DNA of 64,000 bases, taken from NCBI GenBank assembly GCA_023422635.1, contig JAFAGO010000031.1, forward strand, positions 1 through 64,000, written 5' to 3'. Below, in pieces: positions 34,090-42,885 of the stretch. The notes under the pieces are model-generated. The model searched no databases and had not been told where the DNA came from. It saw only the letters and a list, made by a program, of their open reading frames with translations. The stretch is from Bacteroidota bacterium. Lineage in GTDB: Bacteria; Bacteroidota; Bacteroidia; Flavobacteriales; Weeksellaceae. Position 1 is the stretch's first letter, and every line of letters begins with the position of its first letter. Both the position numbers and the translations under genes were made by a program.

Positions 34090-35340
34090 TCAGCATGCTT
34101 TTATTAGAAGTTCTGTAAGGGATTGCAACACCTTTTGCGCAACGAAATCCATAAAATCATTGCGTTCCAAATCTGGAAGAAAAAGTCGAAAAGTTTTTTC
34201 AAACTCGCCAATTCTGACAGAATAAAAAACCAAACCGATTTCATTATTTTCAGCATCAGAATTGGGACCTGCAACGCCGGTGGTAGAAACAGCAACATCT
34301 GTTCCGAAAAGTTTTTGCGCGCCTTCTGACATTGCTTTTGCTACTTGTTCGGAAACCACTGAATACTGTTGAATAATTTCGGAATCTACCTTTAAAATCT
34401 GTGATTTTGTTTCGGTTTTATAGGTACAAACTCCTCCAACGAAATAAGCATAACTACCCGAAACTGCCGTTAAAAGCCTTGAAATTTGTCCACCTGTACA
34501 ACTTTCCGCTGTTGAAATGGTTAGTTTTTTTTGAAGTAAAATTTCTTTTAAAATTTCTTGAATTTGATCGCCATCTTTTGCAATAATATTATCACCAATA
34601 ATTGGATCGAGTTTTTCAATTTCAAGATTGAGGCTTTCTAGCAGCTCCTCTTGGTTGGGTCCAGAAGCTGTTAATCGTAATTTTATTCTGGTTCCGACAG
34701 GAAGATACGACAGCGAAATGAACTTGGGAAGCGCCAGTTCCCAATCTTCGATTTTTTTAGCAAGTGCACTTTCGGGAATTCCAACAACAGAAACAATTTT
34801 AGTAACTATAGATTCGCGATTGAATTTTTCTTTAAGAATTGGAATAATTTTATTCTTAATAAGCGGTTTCACTTCAAAGGGAACTCCAGGAAGGCAAAAT
34901 ACAAATTTGCCATTTTCTTCGATCATTTGGCAAGGCGCAGTGCCGTGATCATTTTGTAAAACGGTAGCGCGAGAAAGCACTTCTGCTTGATTTTTATTTA
35001 AATCCAGCATGTTTAAACGATTTCTTTTTTCCAAAAGAATTTTTAAGTGCTGAAAGGTAACTTCATCGTGAATAATTTCATCTTGAAAATATTGCGCAAA
35101 AGCGGTTTTGGTTTTATCGTCGCGCGTTGGTCCAAGTCCACCCGTTGAAATTACAATTTGTGCATTTTGCAAAGCAATTTCCAATGTTTTAACGATATCT
35201 TCTACCTCATCAGAAATGGTAAAAATATGACTGATTTTTATTCCTATATTTTTGAGTTCGTTGGCGATAAAAGAAGAATTGGTATCGATTGTATTTCCGG
35301 AAAGAATTTCATCTCCGATAACGATTAGGGCTGCATTCAT
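34090..35340 (-). CDS. cinA: CinA-family protein (competence/damage-inducible, NMN deamidase domain)
   Basis: A 416-residue two-domain CinA. The N-terminal MoaB-like domain (about 1-170: ALIVIGDEILSGNTIDTNS; STGGLGPTRDD) is associated with ADP-ribose pyrophosphatase activity in the family. The C-terminal domain (about 255-416: STAESCTGGQISRLLT ... VSTTGVAGPN) is the nicotinamide-nucleotide amidase that recycles NMN made by NAD-dependent ligases. That suits the presence of LigA in this genome. It follows the repair cluster on the same strand, 127 bp after pdeM, so co-transcription is possible but not shown. Confidence 0.95.
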   Translation of the reverse strand: MNAALIVIGDEILSGNTIDTNSSFIANELKNIGIKISHIFTISDEVEDIVKTLEIALQNAQIVISTGGLGPTRDDKTKTAFAQYFQDEIIHDEVTFQHLKILLEKRNRLNMLDLNKNQAEVLSRATVLQNDHGTAPCQMIEENGKFVFCLPGVPFEVKPLIKNKIIPILKEKFNRESIVTKIVSVVGIPESALAKKIEDWELALPKFISLSYLPVGTRIKLRLTASGPNQEELLESLNLEIEKLDPIIGDNIIAKDGDQIQEILKEILLQKKLTISTAESCTGGQISRLLTAVSGSYAYFVGGVCTYKTETKSQILKVDSEIIQQYSVVSEQVAKAMSEGAQKLFGTDVAVSTTGVAGPNSDAENNEIGLVFYSVRIGEFEKTFRLFLPDLERNDFMDFVAQKVLQSLTELLIKAC

Positions 35341-35467
35341 GATAAAAAATCTGGGTGTAAAGTTCGGAAATATCTATTCGAACAATCGTATTTTGGTTGT
35401 TATTTTTTGTTAAAGAAACGCGCTTTAAAAATCGAACGTTTTGCCGCTCGCTTCGCTCGCGCTTTTG

Positions 35468-36112
35468 CTACACTTCCATAATAAACTCGGGATGAACCGC
35501 AATTTTTTGAAAGTGATGATCGATGCTTTTCAAATCCAAACCGGTAAATTGCGAGAAGGCAGGAAGAATAAGTTGCTGGTTCGAAATTGCAAAACAAGGC
35601 AGTTTCAACGTTTGTATTTTCCCTTGTTTCAAAGAAACTCCTGGATGAAAATGCCCAGAAATAACAAATTGATTCATAATAATTTGCGGTTCGTGAATAA
35701 AGTTGAAAGGCGAAATATCGAGCTGATTTTCGAAAATGGTGATTTCCAAATTATCCAAACTTTTGGTAGAAATTCTGTCGTGATTTCCTTTTACTAAAAG
35801 AATTTCGAGATTGTGAAAACGGTTTCTCCATAATCTAAAAATTTCCAAATCGGAGTTTGCTCCAGCGTGCAAAAAATCGCCAACGATGAGTAATTTTGTA
35901 GGACTAAAATATTGGATGAGCCATTCGAGGCGCAGCAAATCTTTTTCTAACACTTGAGAAGGAATTGCAATTCCGTTCTTTCGAAAATGAGCCGATTTAC
36001 CAATGTGCAAATCGCTAATAATCAACATTTTTTCACGATTCCAAAAAATTGCACGTTCGTTAGCAAATTCAAGACTTTCGTTAAAAACTTTTTTGTGAAG
36101 CGTTTTAATCAT
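35468..36112 (-). CDS. pdeM: Ligase-associated DNA damage response endonuclease PdeM
   Basis: A 214-residue calcineurin-like nuclease of the ligase-associated DNA repair set. All phosphoesterase motifs are present: SDLHIGK, GDFLHAG, GNHD and GHFHPG. The protein is compact with no signal peptide. It starts 15 bp after the stop of the Lhr-type helicase gene, so the two are surely co-transcribed. In other bacteria PdeM, the helicase, an ATP-dependent ligase and an MBL exonuclease are encoded together and are thought to act in one repair pathway. Confidence 0.93.
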   Translation of the reverse strand: MIKTLHKKVFNESLEFANERAIFWNREKMLIISDLHIGKSAHFRKNGIAIPSQVLEKDLLRLEWLIQYFSPTKLLIVGDFLHAGANSDLEIFRLWRNRFHNLEILLVKGNHDRISTKSLDNLEITIFENQLDISPFNFIHEPQIIMNQFVISGHFHPGVSLKQGKIQTLKLPCFAISNQQLILPAFSQFTGLDLKSIDHHFQKIAVHPEFIMEV

Positions 36113-36127
36113 AATTTGATTCGAACT

Positions 36128-38602
36128 TTACGCCTTTCCAGAATTTTTATTTTTCCGAAATTTTTTCTTTAATGATTCTTCTTGCATTCTGCGGATTCTG
36201 GTTTGCAAATCTTCACTAGAAAGTGAGGCGCGCAAACTATCCACTTTAATTGGGAAACTGAGCGGCGTAAAAGCATTGCCAAATTTCAGAATAATTTTTG
36301 AGTTTTCAATTCTTTGGAAAGCCGACATTAATCGAGCTTCTTCAATTTGCGAATTAAACACTTCGGTATAAGCCTGCTTTAACAATAAATTTTCTGGATC
36401 ATACTCTTCTAAAACATTGAAAATTAATCCAGAACTCGACTGTAAATTTTTATTGGACTTCTGTTGACCAGGAAATGTTTGGATGACCATTCCTGAAATT
36501 ACGGCAATATCTCGAAATTTTCTACGTGCCATTTCTGTTGCGTTGATGCTTGCCATTACATCCTGAATTACATTTTCTTTGGATAAAACTTGTTTTAGAT
36601 TTTCTTCATTGAGCGGAATTTCTTGATTGGCTAACAATTCAAAGCCGTAATCGTTCATGGCCATTGAAAAGGTAACGGGACGAATTCTAGAAATGCGATA
36701 CGCCATTAAAGCGGCCATCACCTCGTGAATTAATCGGCCTTCAAACGGATACATAAACAAATGGTGCCCTTCTCGAGTTTTAATCATTTCTACCAAAAAC
36801 TCATCATCTTTCGGAATGTGCGATCGTTCTTCTTGATTGATCAAAAGTGGATGCAGAAATTTCAATTCCTGTTCAGAGGATTTCGCTTGCAAACTATCGG
36901 AAAGTTTCATGCGAAGAAATTGTGATAAGTAGGAGGTTAAGGGCAATCTTCCGCCGAGATAACTTGGAACAATGGCTTTCCCTTTGGAATTCCTCGTAAA
37001 AACAGTCATTTCCTTAATGTGGCTAACTTCCAAAACCCTTCCAGCCAGCACGAATTTATCTTCCTTTTTCAGTTTCGAAATAAAATATTCTTCAATCATC
37101 CCCACGTAACTTCCGCCTAAAATTTTTACTTTCAACATCGCGTCGCTCACAATTGCGCCAATATTCATCCGATGAAGCATTGCAATTCTTCTGCTGGTTA
37201 CTTTATAGATGTCATCCTCAATCACTACTTTGTGAAATTCTTCATAACTTTTTAGTGAACCTCCGGAAGTGATGAAAGTAAGCAACCAATTCCACTCGTG
37301 GTTGGTAATTTCCTGAAAAGCATGTGTTTTTTTGATTTGCAAGAAGGTTTCATCAGCTTTAAACCCGTCGCCCACCGCTAATGTTACAAGATATTGCACC
37401 AGCACATCAAAGGTTAAAACCATAGGTTCTCGTGGCTCAACTTGGCTTTTTTTAACGGCCTCTTTCAAAGCGGCAACTTCAATTAATTCTAAAGAATGGG
37501 TGGGTACAAAATAAATTTTTGACGTTTCGAAAGGCGAATGACCGCTTCTTCCCGCTCGCTGTAAAAATCGTGCTACACCTTTACTTGAGCCAATTTGAAT
37601 TACCGTATCAACCGGTTTAAAATCCACTCCCAAATCTAACGAAGAGGTAGAAACGACGGCTTTTAAATATCCTGAACTAAGATTTTCTTCAATCCAAATG
37701 CGCAATTCTTTATCGATTGAAGAATGATGAATCGCAATTTGTCCAGCAAAATCTGGATATTCGTTGAGGAGCATTTGGTACCACATCTCGGCTTGACTTC
37801 TCGTATTGGTGAACACCAACGTGGTATTGCTTTCTAAAATAATGGGCACAACTTTATCTACAAGCTTTGAACCCAGATGTCCCGCCCAAGGTAAAATTTC
37901 GACTTCGTTTGGAAAAACGGGAATAATTTCGAGTTTCTTTTTTTCTTTGGCAACAATTTTTACTTTTTTAAAATCGTAAGGAATGAGGACATTAAGCGCT
38001 TCATCTAAATTGCCAATCGTTGCAGTAATTCCCCACATTTTGCATTTGGATTGATAACTGATAATGCGCGAAATCGCAAGTTCGGTAAGGATTCCCCGTT
38101 TTGTTCCGAGAAGTTCATGCCACTCATCAACCGCGATGCATTTAATATTCTTAAAAAATTTTAGATGTTGTTTTTGTGCCAGTAGCAAGTGCAAACTTTC
38201 TGGAGTAATAATTAAAATATCCGGCATTTTCCGGGTTTGTTTGGCGCGTTCATCTTTTGGAGTATCTCCATTTCGTACGGAAACTTGCCAATCAAGACCA
38301 ATTTCTGAAATCGCTTCCGACATTGCTTTTGCAATATCTTTTGCCAACGCCCGTAGCGGTGTAATCCACAATAATTTTAAACCATCTTTATACGCTCCAG
38401 GATGATTCATAAAATCGATAAGCATTGCTAAAAAAACAGAGTAGGTTTTCCCGAAACCTGTTGGTGCTACTACCATTCCGCTGTAGTTTCCAGCAAATTT
38501 CTTCCAGGTTTCCAATTGAAATCCGAAAGGTGCAATCCCTTTTTCACTCATCCAATTTTGAACGATTTGTAGACCTGGAGATGTTAAAAAATTTTCACTC
38601 AT
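36128..38602 (-). CDS. Ligase-associated DEXH-box DNA helicase (Lhr family)
   Basis: An 824-residue superfamily 2 helicase of the Lhr-core type. Walker A APTGFGKTYSVFLA (near residue 45), DEXH box AVDEWHELLGTKRG, SAT-like motif GITATIG, and motif VI FLQRAGRSGHSP. The Lhr winged-helix and C-terminal beta-barrel domains follow, and the end is a Lys-rich tail (SLKKKFRKNKNSGKA). It moves along single-stranded DNA and unwinds duplexes. It lies between the ATP-dependent ligase (gap 65 bp) and pdeM (gap 15 bp), the standard order of the ligase-associated repair cluster. Confidence 0.95.
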   Translation of the reverse strand: MSENFLTSPGLQIVQNWMSEKGIAPFGFQLETWKKFAGNYSGMVVAPTGFGKTYSVFLAMLIDFMNHPGAYKDGLKLLWITPLRALAKDIAKAMSEAISEIGLDWQVSVRNGDTPKDERAKQTRKMPDILIITPESLHLLLAQKQHLKFFKNIKCIAVDEWHELLGTKRGILTELAISRIISYQSKCKMWGITATIGNLDEALNVLIPYDFKKVKIVAKEKKKLEIIPVFPNEVEILPWAGHLGSKLVDKVVPIILESNTTLVFTNTRSQAEMWYQMLLNEYPDFAGQIAIHHSSIDKELRIWIEENLSSGYLKAVVSTSSLDLGVDFKPVDTVIQIGSSKGVARFLQRAGRSGHSPFETSKIYFVPTHSLELIEVAALKEAVKKSQVEPREPMVLTFDVLVQYLVTLAVGDGFKADETFLQIKKTHAFQEITNHEWNWLLTFITSGGSLKSYEEFHKVVIEDDIYKVTSRRIAMLHRMNIGAIVSDAMLKVKILGGSYVGMIEEYFISKLKKEDKFVLAGRVLEVSHIKEMTVFTRNSKGKAIVPSYLGGRLPLTSYLSQFLRMKLSDSLQAKSSEQELKFLHPLLINQEERSHIPKDDEFLVEMIKTREGHHLFMYPFEGRLIHEVMAALMAYRISRIRPVTFSMAMNDYGFELLANQEIPLNEENLKQVLSKENVIQDVMASINATEMARRKFRDIAVISGMVIQTFPGQQKSNKNLQSSSGLIFNVLEEYDPENLLLKQAYTEVFNSQIEEARLMSAFQRIENSKIILKFGNAFTPLSFPIKVDSLRASLSSEDLQTRIRRMQEESLKKKFRKNKNSGKA

Positions 38603-38667
38603 TACTCGATTGTGAAAGGATTGTTTTGAATACTAAACCTTGTGAAGTTTCTTACTAATTTATTACG

Positions 38668-40248
38668 TTATTGAATTAATTTTTTAATTTCTTCCAATTC
38701 ATCAATTTCATCAACGCTTTTATCTCTCCGCCAGCGGACAATTCTTGGAAATCGCAATGCGACACCACTTTTGTGGCGTTTGCTATAACCAATTCCTTCA
38801 AAAGCAATTTCGAAAACAAGTTCTGGTTTTACGGTACGAACGGGACCAAATTTTTCGATTGCATTTTTATTCACAAAACGGCTAACTTCCATAATTTCTT
38901 TATCGGTTAAACCCGAATATGCTTTGGCGATTGTCACCAGTTTTTCACCATCTTTTACGGCAAATGTGTAATCGGTGTAATAACTGCTTCTGCGGCCACT
39001 TCCCTTTTGAGCATAAATTAAAACAGCGTCAATGGTGAGTGGATCGACTTTCCATTTCCACCAATCGCCCTTCTTTCTTCCAGAGTGATAAACCGAATCT
39101 TTGTGCTTCAACATTACCCCTTCTGAATTTTTTAGACGTGAATTTTCGCGAATTTCGGGAAGCAATTCCCATTTCTTAGCGACAATAATCTCAGAAAGAT
39201 GAATTTTTGAATTAGGATTTTGTTGAAGAATTCCCTCTAAAAATGCTCTTCTTTCTTTTAAAGGGCGCTCTCTAAAATCTTCGCCTTCTTTTTCTAAAAA
39301 GTCGTACACAAAAACTTCTATAGGAATTTCTTCCTGCATTTTTTTGGTGATGTTTTTACGGTTTAAGCGTTTTTGCAATTCATTAAAATTGAGAACTTCA
39401 CCATCTTTTACTGCGAGAATTTCGCCATCGATTACAAAGTTTCCTTCGAATGTTTGCAGCACTTCTTCAATTTCCGGGAATTGTTCGGTAACCAATTCTT
39501 CGCCTCGCGACCAAATAAAAACTTCATTATTTCTTTTAATCAATTGACCTCGAATGCCATCCCATTTGTATTCGATTTGCCAATCTTGAATTTCACCAAG
39601 CTCTTCAATTTTCTTTTCTAAAGGATACGCCAAACAAAATGGATACGGTTTGGAATTATCGGGATTGATGTTTTTGCCTTCAATTAATTCTTCAAAGGAA
39701 ACCTCATCAAAATTCCAATTCCCCATGATAGAATGCATTAAAGCGGTTGGTTCTTGATGAGAATATTTGGCGACAGCATTAATTAATAATTTCTTTGAAA
39801 CGCCAATTCTGAAGCTTCCCCCAATCAATTTATTGAAAATAAAACGCTCTGTAAAATCCAGTCCGTTCCAGCTTTCTAAAACGTACGTTTTTTTTTCATC
39901 CTCGGATTTTTCTCGAAGTGAAATCAGTTCATTCATCCATTGCGAAAGTGTTTTTTCAATGGAAAAATTGGGCGGAGGCAATAAGAGTGAAATTGTTTCG
40001 CCCAAATCGCCTACGGAAGAATAACTTTCTACAAAAAGCCATTCAGGAATTTGGGTAATTTCCAAAACCCATTGTTTCAGAAATGTTGTATTGATTGGCC
40101 GTTTTGGTCTTTTCCCTGTGAAAAGCGCCAGAAACCAAAGTTTATCCGAATCGGGAGCACGCTGCAAATACTCCACAATAGCATCCACTTTTGCATTGGT
40201 TTTATTGGTATTTTCGAGAGCGGATATTAATTCAGAAAAAAGTTTCAT
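38668..40248 (-). CDS. ATP-dependent DNA ligase
   Basis: A 526-residue ATP-dependent ligase of the kind linked to Lhr-type helicases. The N-terminal domain (about 1-200) is the helical DNA-binding domain of the LigB/LIG1 kind. The nucleotidyltransferase core begins at IEYKWDGIRGQLI (catalytic Lys near residue 227), then FVIDGEILAVKDG, EGVMLKHKDS and KWKVDPLTIDAVLI (motif V); the OB domain ends with ALRFPRIVRWRRDKS. It seals nicks with ATP, unlike LigA at 4204-6213. It belongs with the helicase and pdeM downstream; the exonuclease partner lies beyond the M28 gene. Confidence 0.96.
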   Translation of the reverse strand: MKLFSELISALENTNKTNAKVDAIVEYLQRAPDSDKLWFLALFTGKRPKRPINTTFLKQWVLEITQIPEWLFVESYSSVGDLGETISLLLPPPNFSIEKTLSQWMNELISLREKSEDEKKTYVLESWNGLDFTERFIFNKLIGGSFRIGVSKKLLINAVAKYSHQEPTALMHSIMGNWNFDEVSFEELIEGKNINPDNSKPYPFCLAYPLEKKIEELGEIQDWQIEYKWDGIRGQLIKRNNEVFIWSRGEELVTEQFPEIEEVLQTFEGNFVIDGEILAVKDGEVLNFNELQKRLNRKNITKKMQEEIPIEVFVYDFLEKEGEDFRERPLKERRAFLEGILQQNPNSKIHLSEIIVAKKWELLPEIRENSRLKNSEGVMLKHKDSVYHSGRKKGDWWKWKVDPLTIDAVLIYAQKGSGRRSSYYTDYTFAVKDGEKLVTIAKAYSGLTDKEIMEVSRFVNKNAIEKFGPVRTVKPELVFEIAFEGIGYSKRHKSGVALRFPRIVRWRRDKSVDEIDELEEIKKLIQ

Positions 40249-40352
40249 TCAATTGTGATTCGTAAATAATTGATAAAATTAGGGCAATATTTTTTAGAAT
40301 AAATTCTTAATAAATTAATTAAATTTACAGAATTCAAACCTTAATTATCAAT

Positions 40353-41789
40353 ATGAAAAAAACAATACTCTCTTTATTACTGCTGAATTTGGCGTTTTCG
40401 CCTTTGTATGGACAATCCGAACAGATTTTTGCTACAACTGATAAGCAAAGCGCCGAAAAGCTTTTAAAAGAATTTCCTAGTGAAGTTTCGATCCTGAAAA
40501 CCCATGGAAATTCTGCTGCGATCCAAGTCACTCAAAATGCAGCAAACTACCTTCACGAATTTGTGGATACTCATGGTCCTGGCTATGTTTATAAATCGAG
40601 CGAAAATGCTGCCGTTGCCGCGATACAAAAAGTGGCAGCGAACAAATCTGTATTGAATTTCACCATTACCGAAGAAGCTTGGGTAAATGCAGCGATTAAC
40701 CAAGTAAGTGAAGAAAATATTAAAAATCACATTCAAGTTCTTGAAAACTACGGTACAAGAAAACACAACACTCAAAAGGCGCAAGATGCAGCGAATGATC
40801 TTAAAACAAAATGGGAATCTTGGATTACAGCTTCAGGAAGAAGTGATATTTCCGTTCGCCTTGTCGATCACACCGGAACGCCAATGCCATCGGTTATTTT
40901 GACCATAGATGGTGCAACAGAACCGGACGATTATGTAATTGTTGGTGGGCACTTAGACTCCACAAGTTGGAGCTCGCAAGCGCCAGGCGCCGACGACGAT
41001 GCTTCGGGAATTGCAACCATATCCGAAATGATTCGCGTTCTTTTGGAAAGTAATTTCAAACCATCAAAAACGGTCGAGTTTATGGCTTTTGCAGCAGAAG
41101 AAATCGGTTTGGTTGGATCCAATGAAATTGCCGAAGAATATGCAAGTGAAAACAAAAACGTACTTGCCTTTGTACAATTCGATATGACCAATTATAAAGG
41201 ATCCAGCAAAGATGTTTACTTGGCAACAGACACTTATGTAAGCTCGGATCTGAATGTTTTTCTAGTTGAATTAATGGAGCACTACAATGCTTCTGGATCG
41301 CATATTTTTACCTATGGGAACACAATTTGCAATTATGGATGCTCCGATCACTACAGCTGGGCAGAATTTGGATATAATGCTGCTTTCCCATTTGAAGCGA
41401 CGTTCAATGATTCCAATCCTTATATTCATTCAACCCAAGATAAACTTGTTAATATGGGGAATAATGCGGAGCACGCCACGAAATTCGCCAAGTTAGGATT
41501 AGAATTTATTATTGAAGCGGCAAAATCTACCGAAAGTTTGGCGGTAAAATCAGCAGAAAATTCGAGTAGTAACATCTTCACAAGTGGTAAAAATTTGTAT
41601 TACGATTTTAAAGAATCTTCTGCAGCACAATTGCAAATTATCGATAGCAGTGGAAGAATCGTTGTTGAACAGAAGCTCCTTCTAAATAAAGGAAACACGA
41701 ATCTTCAGACTTTAAAAAAAGGGATGTATGTTGCGGTTTTCAAAATGAAAAATGGAAAAGTACAATCCAAGAAATTCTTAATCGAATAA
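40353..41789 (+). CDS. Secreted M28-family aminopeptidase with C-terminal T9SS-like domain
   Basis: A 478-residue secreted zinc aminopeptidase similar to the Vibrio/Aeromonas leucyl aminopeptidase. Signal peptide (cleavage near LYGQ), a propeptide to about residue 110, then the catalytic domain. Its two-zinc ligands are His in VGGHLDS, Asp in PGADDDASG, Glu-Glu in FAAEEIGLVGS, Asp in QFDMTNY and His in YIHSTQD. CNYGC gives the family disulphide loop. The C-terminus (about 405-478: YDFKESSAAQLQIIDSSG ... KGMYVAVFKMKNGK) is a type IX sorting domain. It is transcribed against, and splits, the repair cluster. Confidence 0.92.
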   Translation: MKKTILSLLLLNLAFSPLYGQSEQIFATTDKQSAEKLLKEFPSEVSILKTHGNSAAIQVTQNAANYLHEFVDTHGPGYVYKSSENAAVAAIQKVAANKSVLNFTITEEAWVNAAINQVSEENIKNHIQVLENYGTRKHNTQKAQDAANDLKTKWESWITASGRSDISVRLVDHTGTPMPSVILTIDGATEPDDYVIVGGHLDSTSWSSQAPGADDDASGIATISEMIRVLLESNFKPSKTVEFMAFAAEEIGLVGSNEIAEEYASENKNVLAFVQFDMTNYKGSSKDVYLATDTYVSSDLNVFLVELMEHYNASGSHIFTYGNTICNYGCSDHYSWAEFGYNAAFPFEATFNDSNPYIHSTQDKLVNMGNNAEHATKFAKLGLEFIIEAAKSTESLAVKSAENSSSNIFTSGKNLYYDFKESSAAQLQIIDSSGRIVVEQKLLLNKGNTNLQTLKKGMYVAVFKMKNGKVQSKKFLIE

Positions 41790-41833
41790 CACGTTTTTAA
41801 ATTCTGTTCTTAGAAGAAAATTGATAAATTGAG

Positions 41834-41863
41834 AAAAAGACTGCTGGCTTTGCAGTCTTTTTT
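41834..41863. terminator. Bidirectional terminator between the M28 and exonuclease genes
   Basis: AAAAAGACTGC, seven bases, GCAGTCTTTTTT: a perfect stem with A-run and T-run on the two sides. It touches the stop codon of the convergent exonuclease gene. Confidence 0.85.
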
Positions 41864-42882
41864 CATTCATCAACGTGATCTTCTTGAGCTTCTTCATCAC
41901 CAAAAACAGTGGTTACTGGTTCGGCATGAATTCCAATTTCATTTAAATATTTCGATAAAACTTCTGTTTTTCCGTGGGTAACGTATATTTTTTCTGCTTC
42001 AGTTGCTTTAATGGTGTTTAGCAATCCATGCCAATCCGCATGATCGGACACCGCAAAACCTGCATCTGCAGAACGCCATCTTCTGGAACCTCGAACTTGC
42101 ATCCAACCGCTACAAATTGCCGTTGCTCTTTCAGGAATCTTTTTAATAACGTTGCTGTCTAAAAGAGCAGGTGGAACAATAACAATTTCTCCCTGAGTTT
42201 TTTTCGCTTCTTCGTGAAGATCAATATTTTGATATTCAGGAAGTTGAATACCTACACTTTCCATTCCTTCATTTAAACGAGCAATGGAGCGATGCACATA
42301 AATATTGCCACTGCCTTCAACGGCTTTCATAATTCGTTGCGCTTTGCCTAAAGAATAGCCAACGAACACAGAAGTTTTGCCATTTTCACGATTTTGAGAA
42401 ACCCAATTTTTCATTAAATCGGCATACTCCGAAACGGGTAACCAATTGTAAATAGGAAGTCCGAAAGTACTTTCTGAAATAAATTCATGGCATTTCACCA
42501 ACTCAAATGGTGTGGAAAGTCCATCATCTTGAACTTTATAGTCGCCGGAATACACGATAATTCTTCCTTTATATTCCATTTTGATTTGAGCGGAACCCAC
42601 TATATGTCCGGCAGGAAAAAAGGAAACTTTAACTCCATTGATGAGAATTTCTTCTGCATATTTAACGGTTTGAATTTCAATATCTTCACCAATTCTGAGT
42701 TTCAAAATAGGTTTTGTAAATTCATGACACAAGTATTTTTTCATTCCCCATCGTGCATGATCGCCGTGACCGTGGGTTATTAAAGCTAAATCCACCGGTC
42801 GCCATGGATCCAAATAAAACTTGCCGGGAACGCAATAGATTCCTTTTGTGGTAAAACGGATGAACGACGTATTATTTTTCAT
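41863..42882 (-). CDS. Ligase-associated DNA damage response exonuclease (MBL/beta-CASP fold)
   Basis: A 339-residue metallo-beta-lactamase-fold nuclease related to RNase J and CPSF73. It has THGHGDHARWG (HxHxDH zinc motif) near residue 34, PAGHIVGSAQ, YSGDYK, a beta-CASP domain in the middle and a C-terminal AVSDHADW with VTHGKTEVL. This is the exonuclease of the ligase-helicase-PdeM repair set. Here it is separated from its usual neighbours by the M28 gene on the opposite strand. It begins 3 bp after the FAD oxidoreductase stop, so it must be expressed from that gene's promoter or one inside it. Confidence 0.94.
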   Translation of the reverse strand: MKNNTSFIRFTTKGIYCVPGKFYLDPWRPVDLALITHGHGDHARWGMKKYLCHEFTKPILKLRIGEDIEIQTVKYAEEILINGVKVSFFPAGHIVGSAQIKMEYKGRIIVYSGDYKVQDDGLSTPFELVKCHEFISESTFGLPIYNWLPVSEYADLMKNWVSQNRENGKTSVFVGYSLGKAQRIMKAVEGSGNIYVHRSIARLNEGMESVGIQLPEYQNIDLHEEAKKTQGEIVIVPPALLDSNVIKKIPERATAICSGWMQVRGSRRWRSADAGFAVSDHADWHGLLNTIKATEAEKIYVTHGKTEVLSKYLNEIGIHAEPVTTVFGDEEAQEDHVDE

Positions 42883-42885
42883 AAA

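Noticed and set aside
35435..35465. GC-rich CGCTCGC repeats after pdeM
   Set aside because: A short direct repeat only, with no clear stem, no T-run and no second copy in the window; not enough for a repeat family or terminator.
40353..41789. M28 gene as a recent mobile insertion
   Set aside because: No flanking repeats, transposase or clear base-composition change were seen; only the gene order is unusual.
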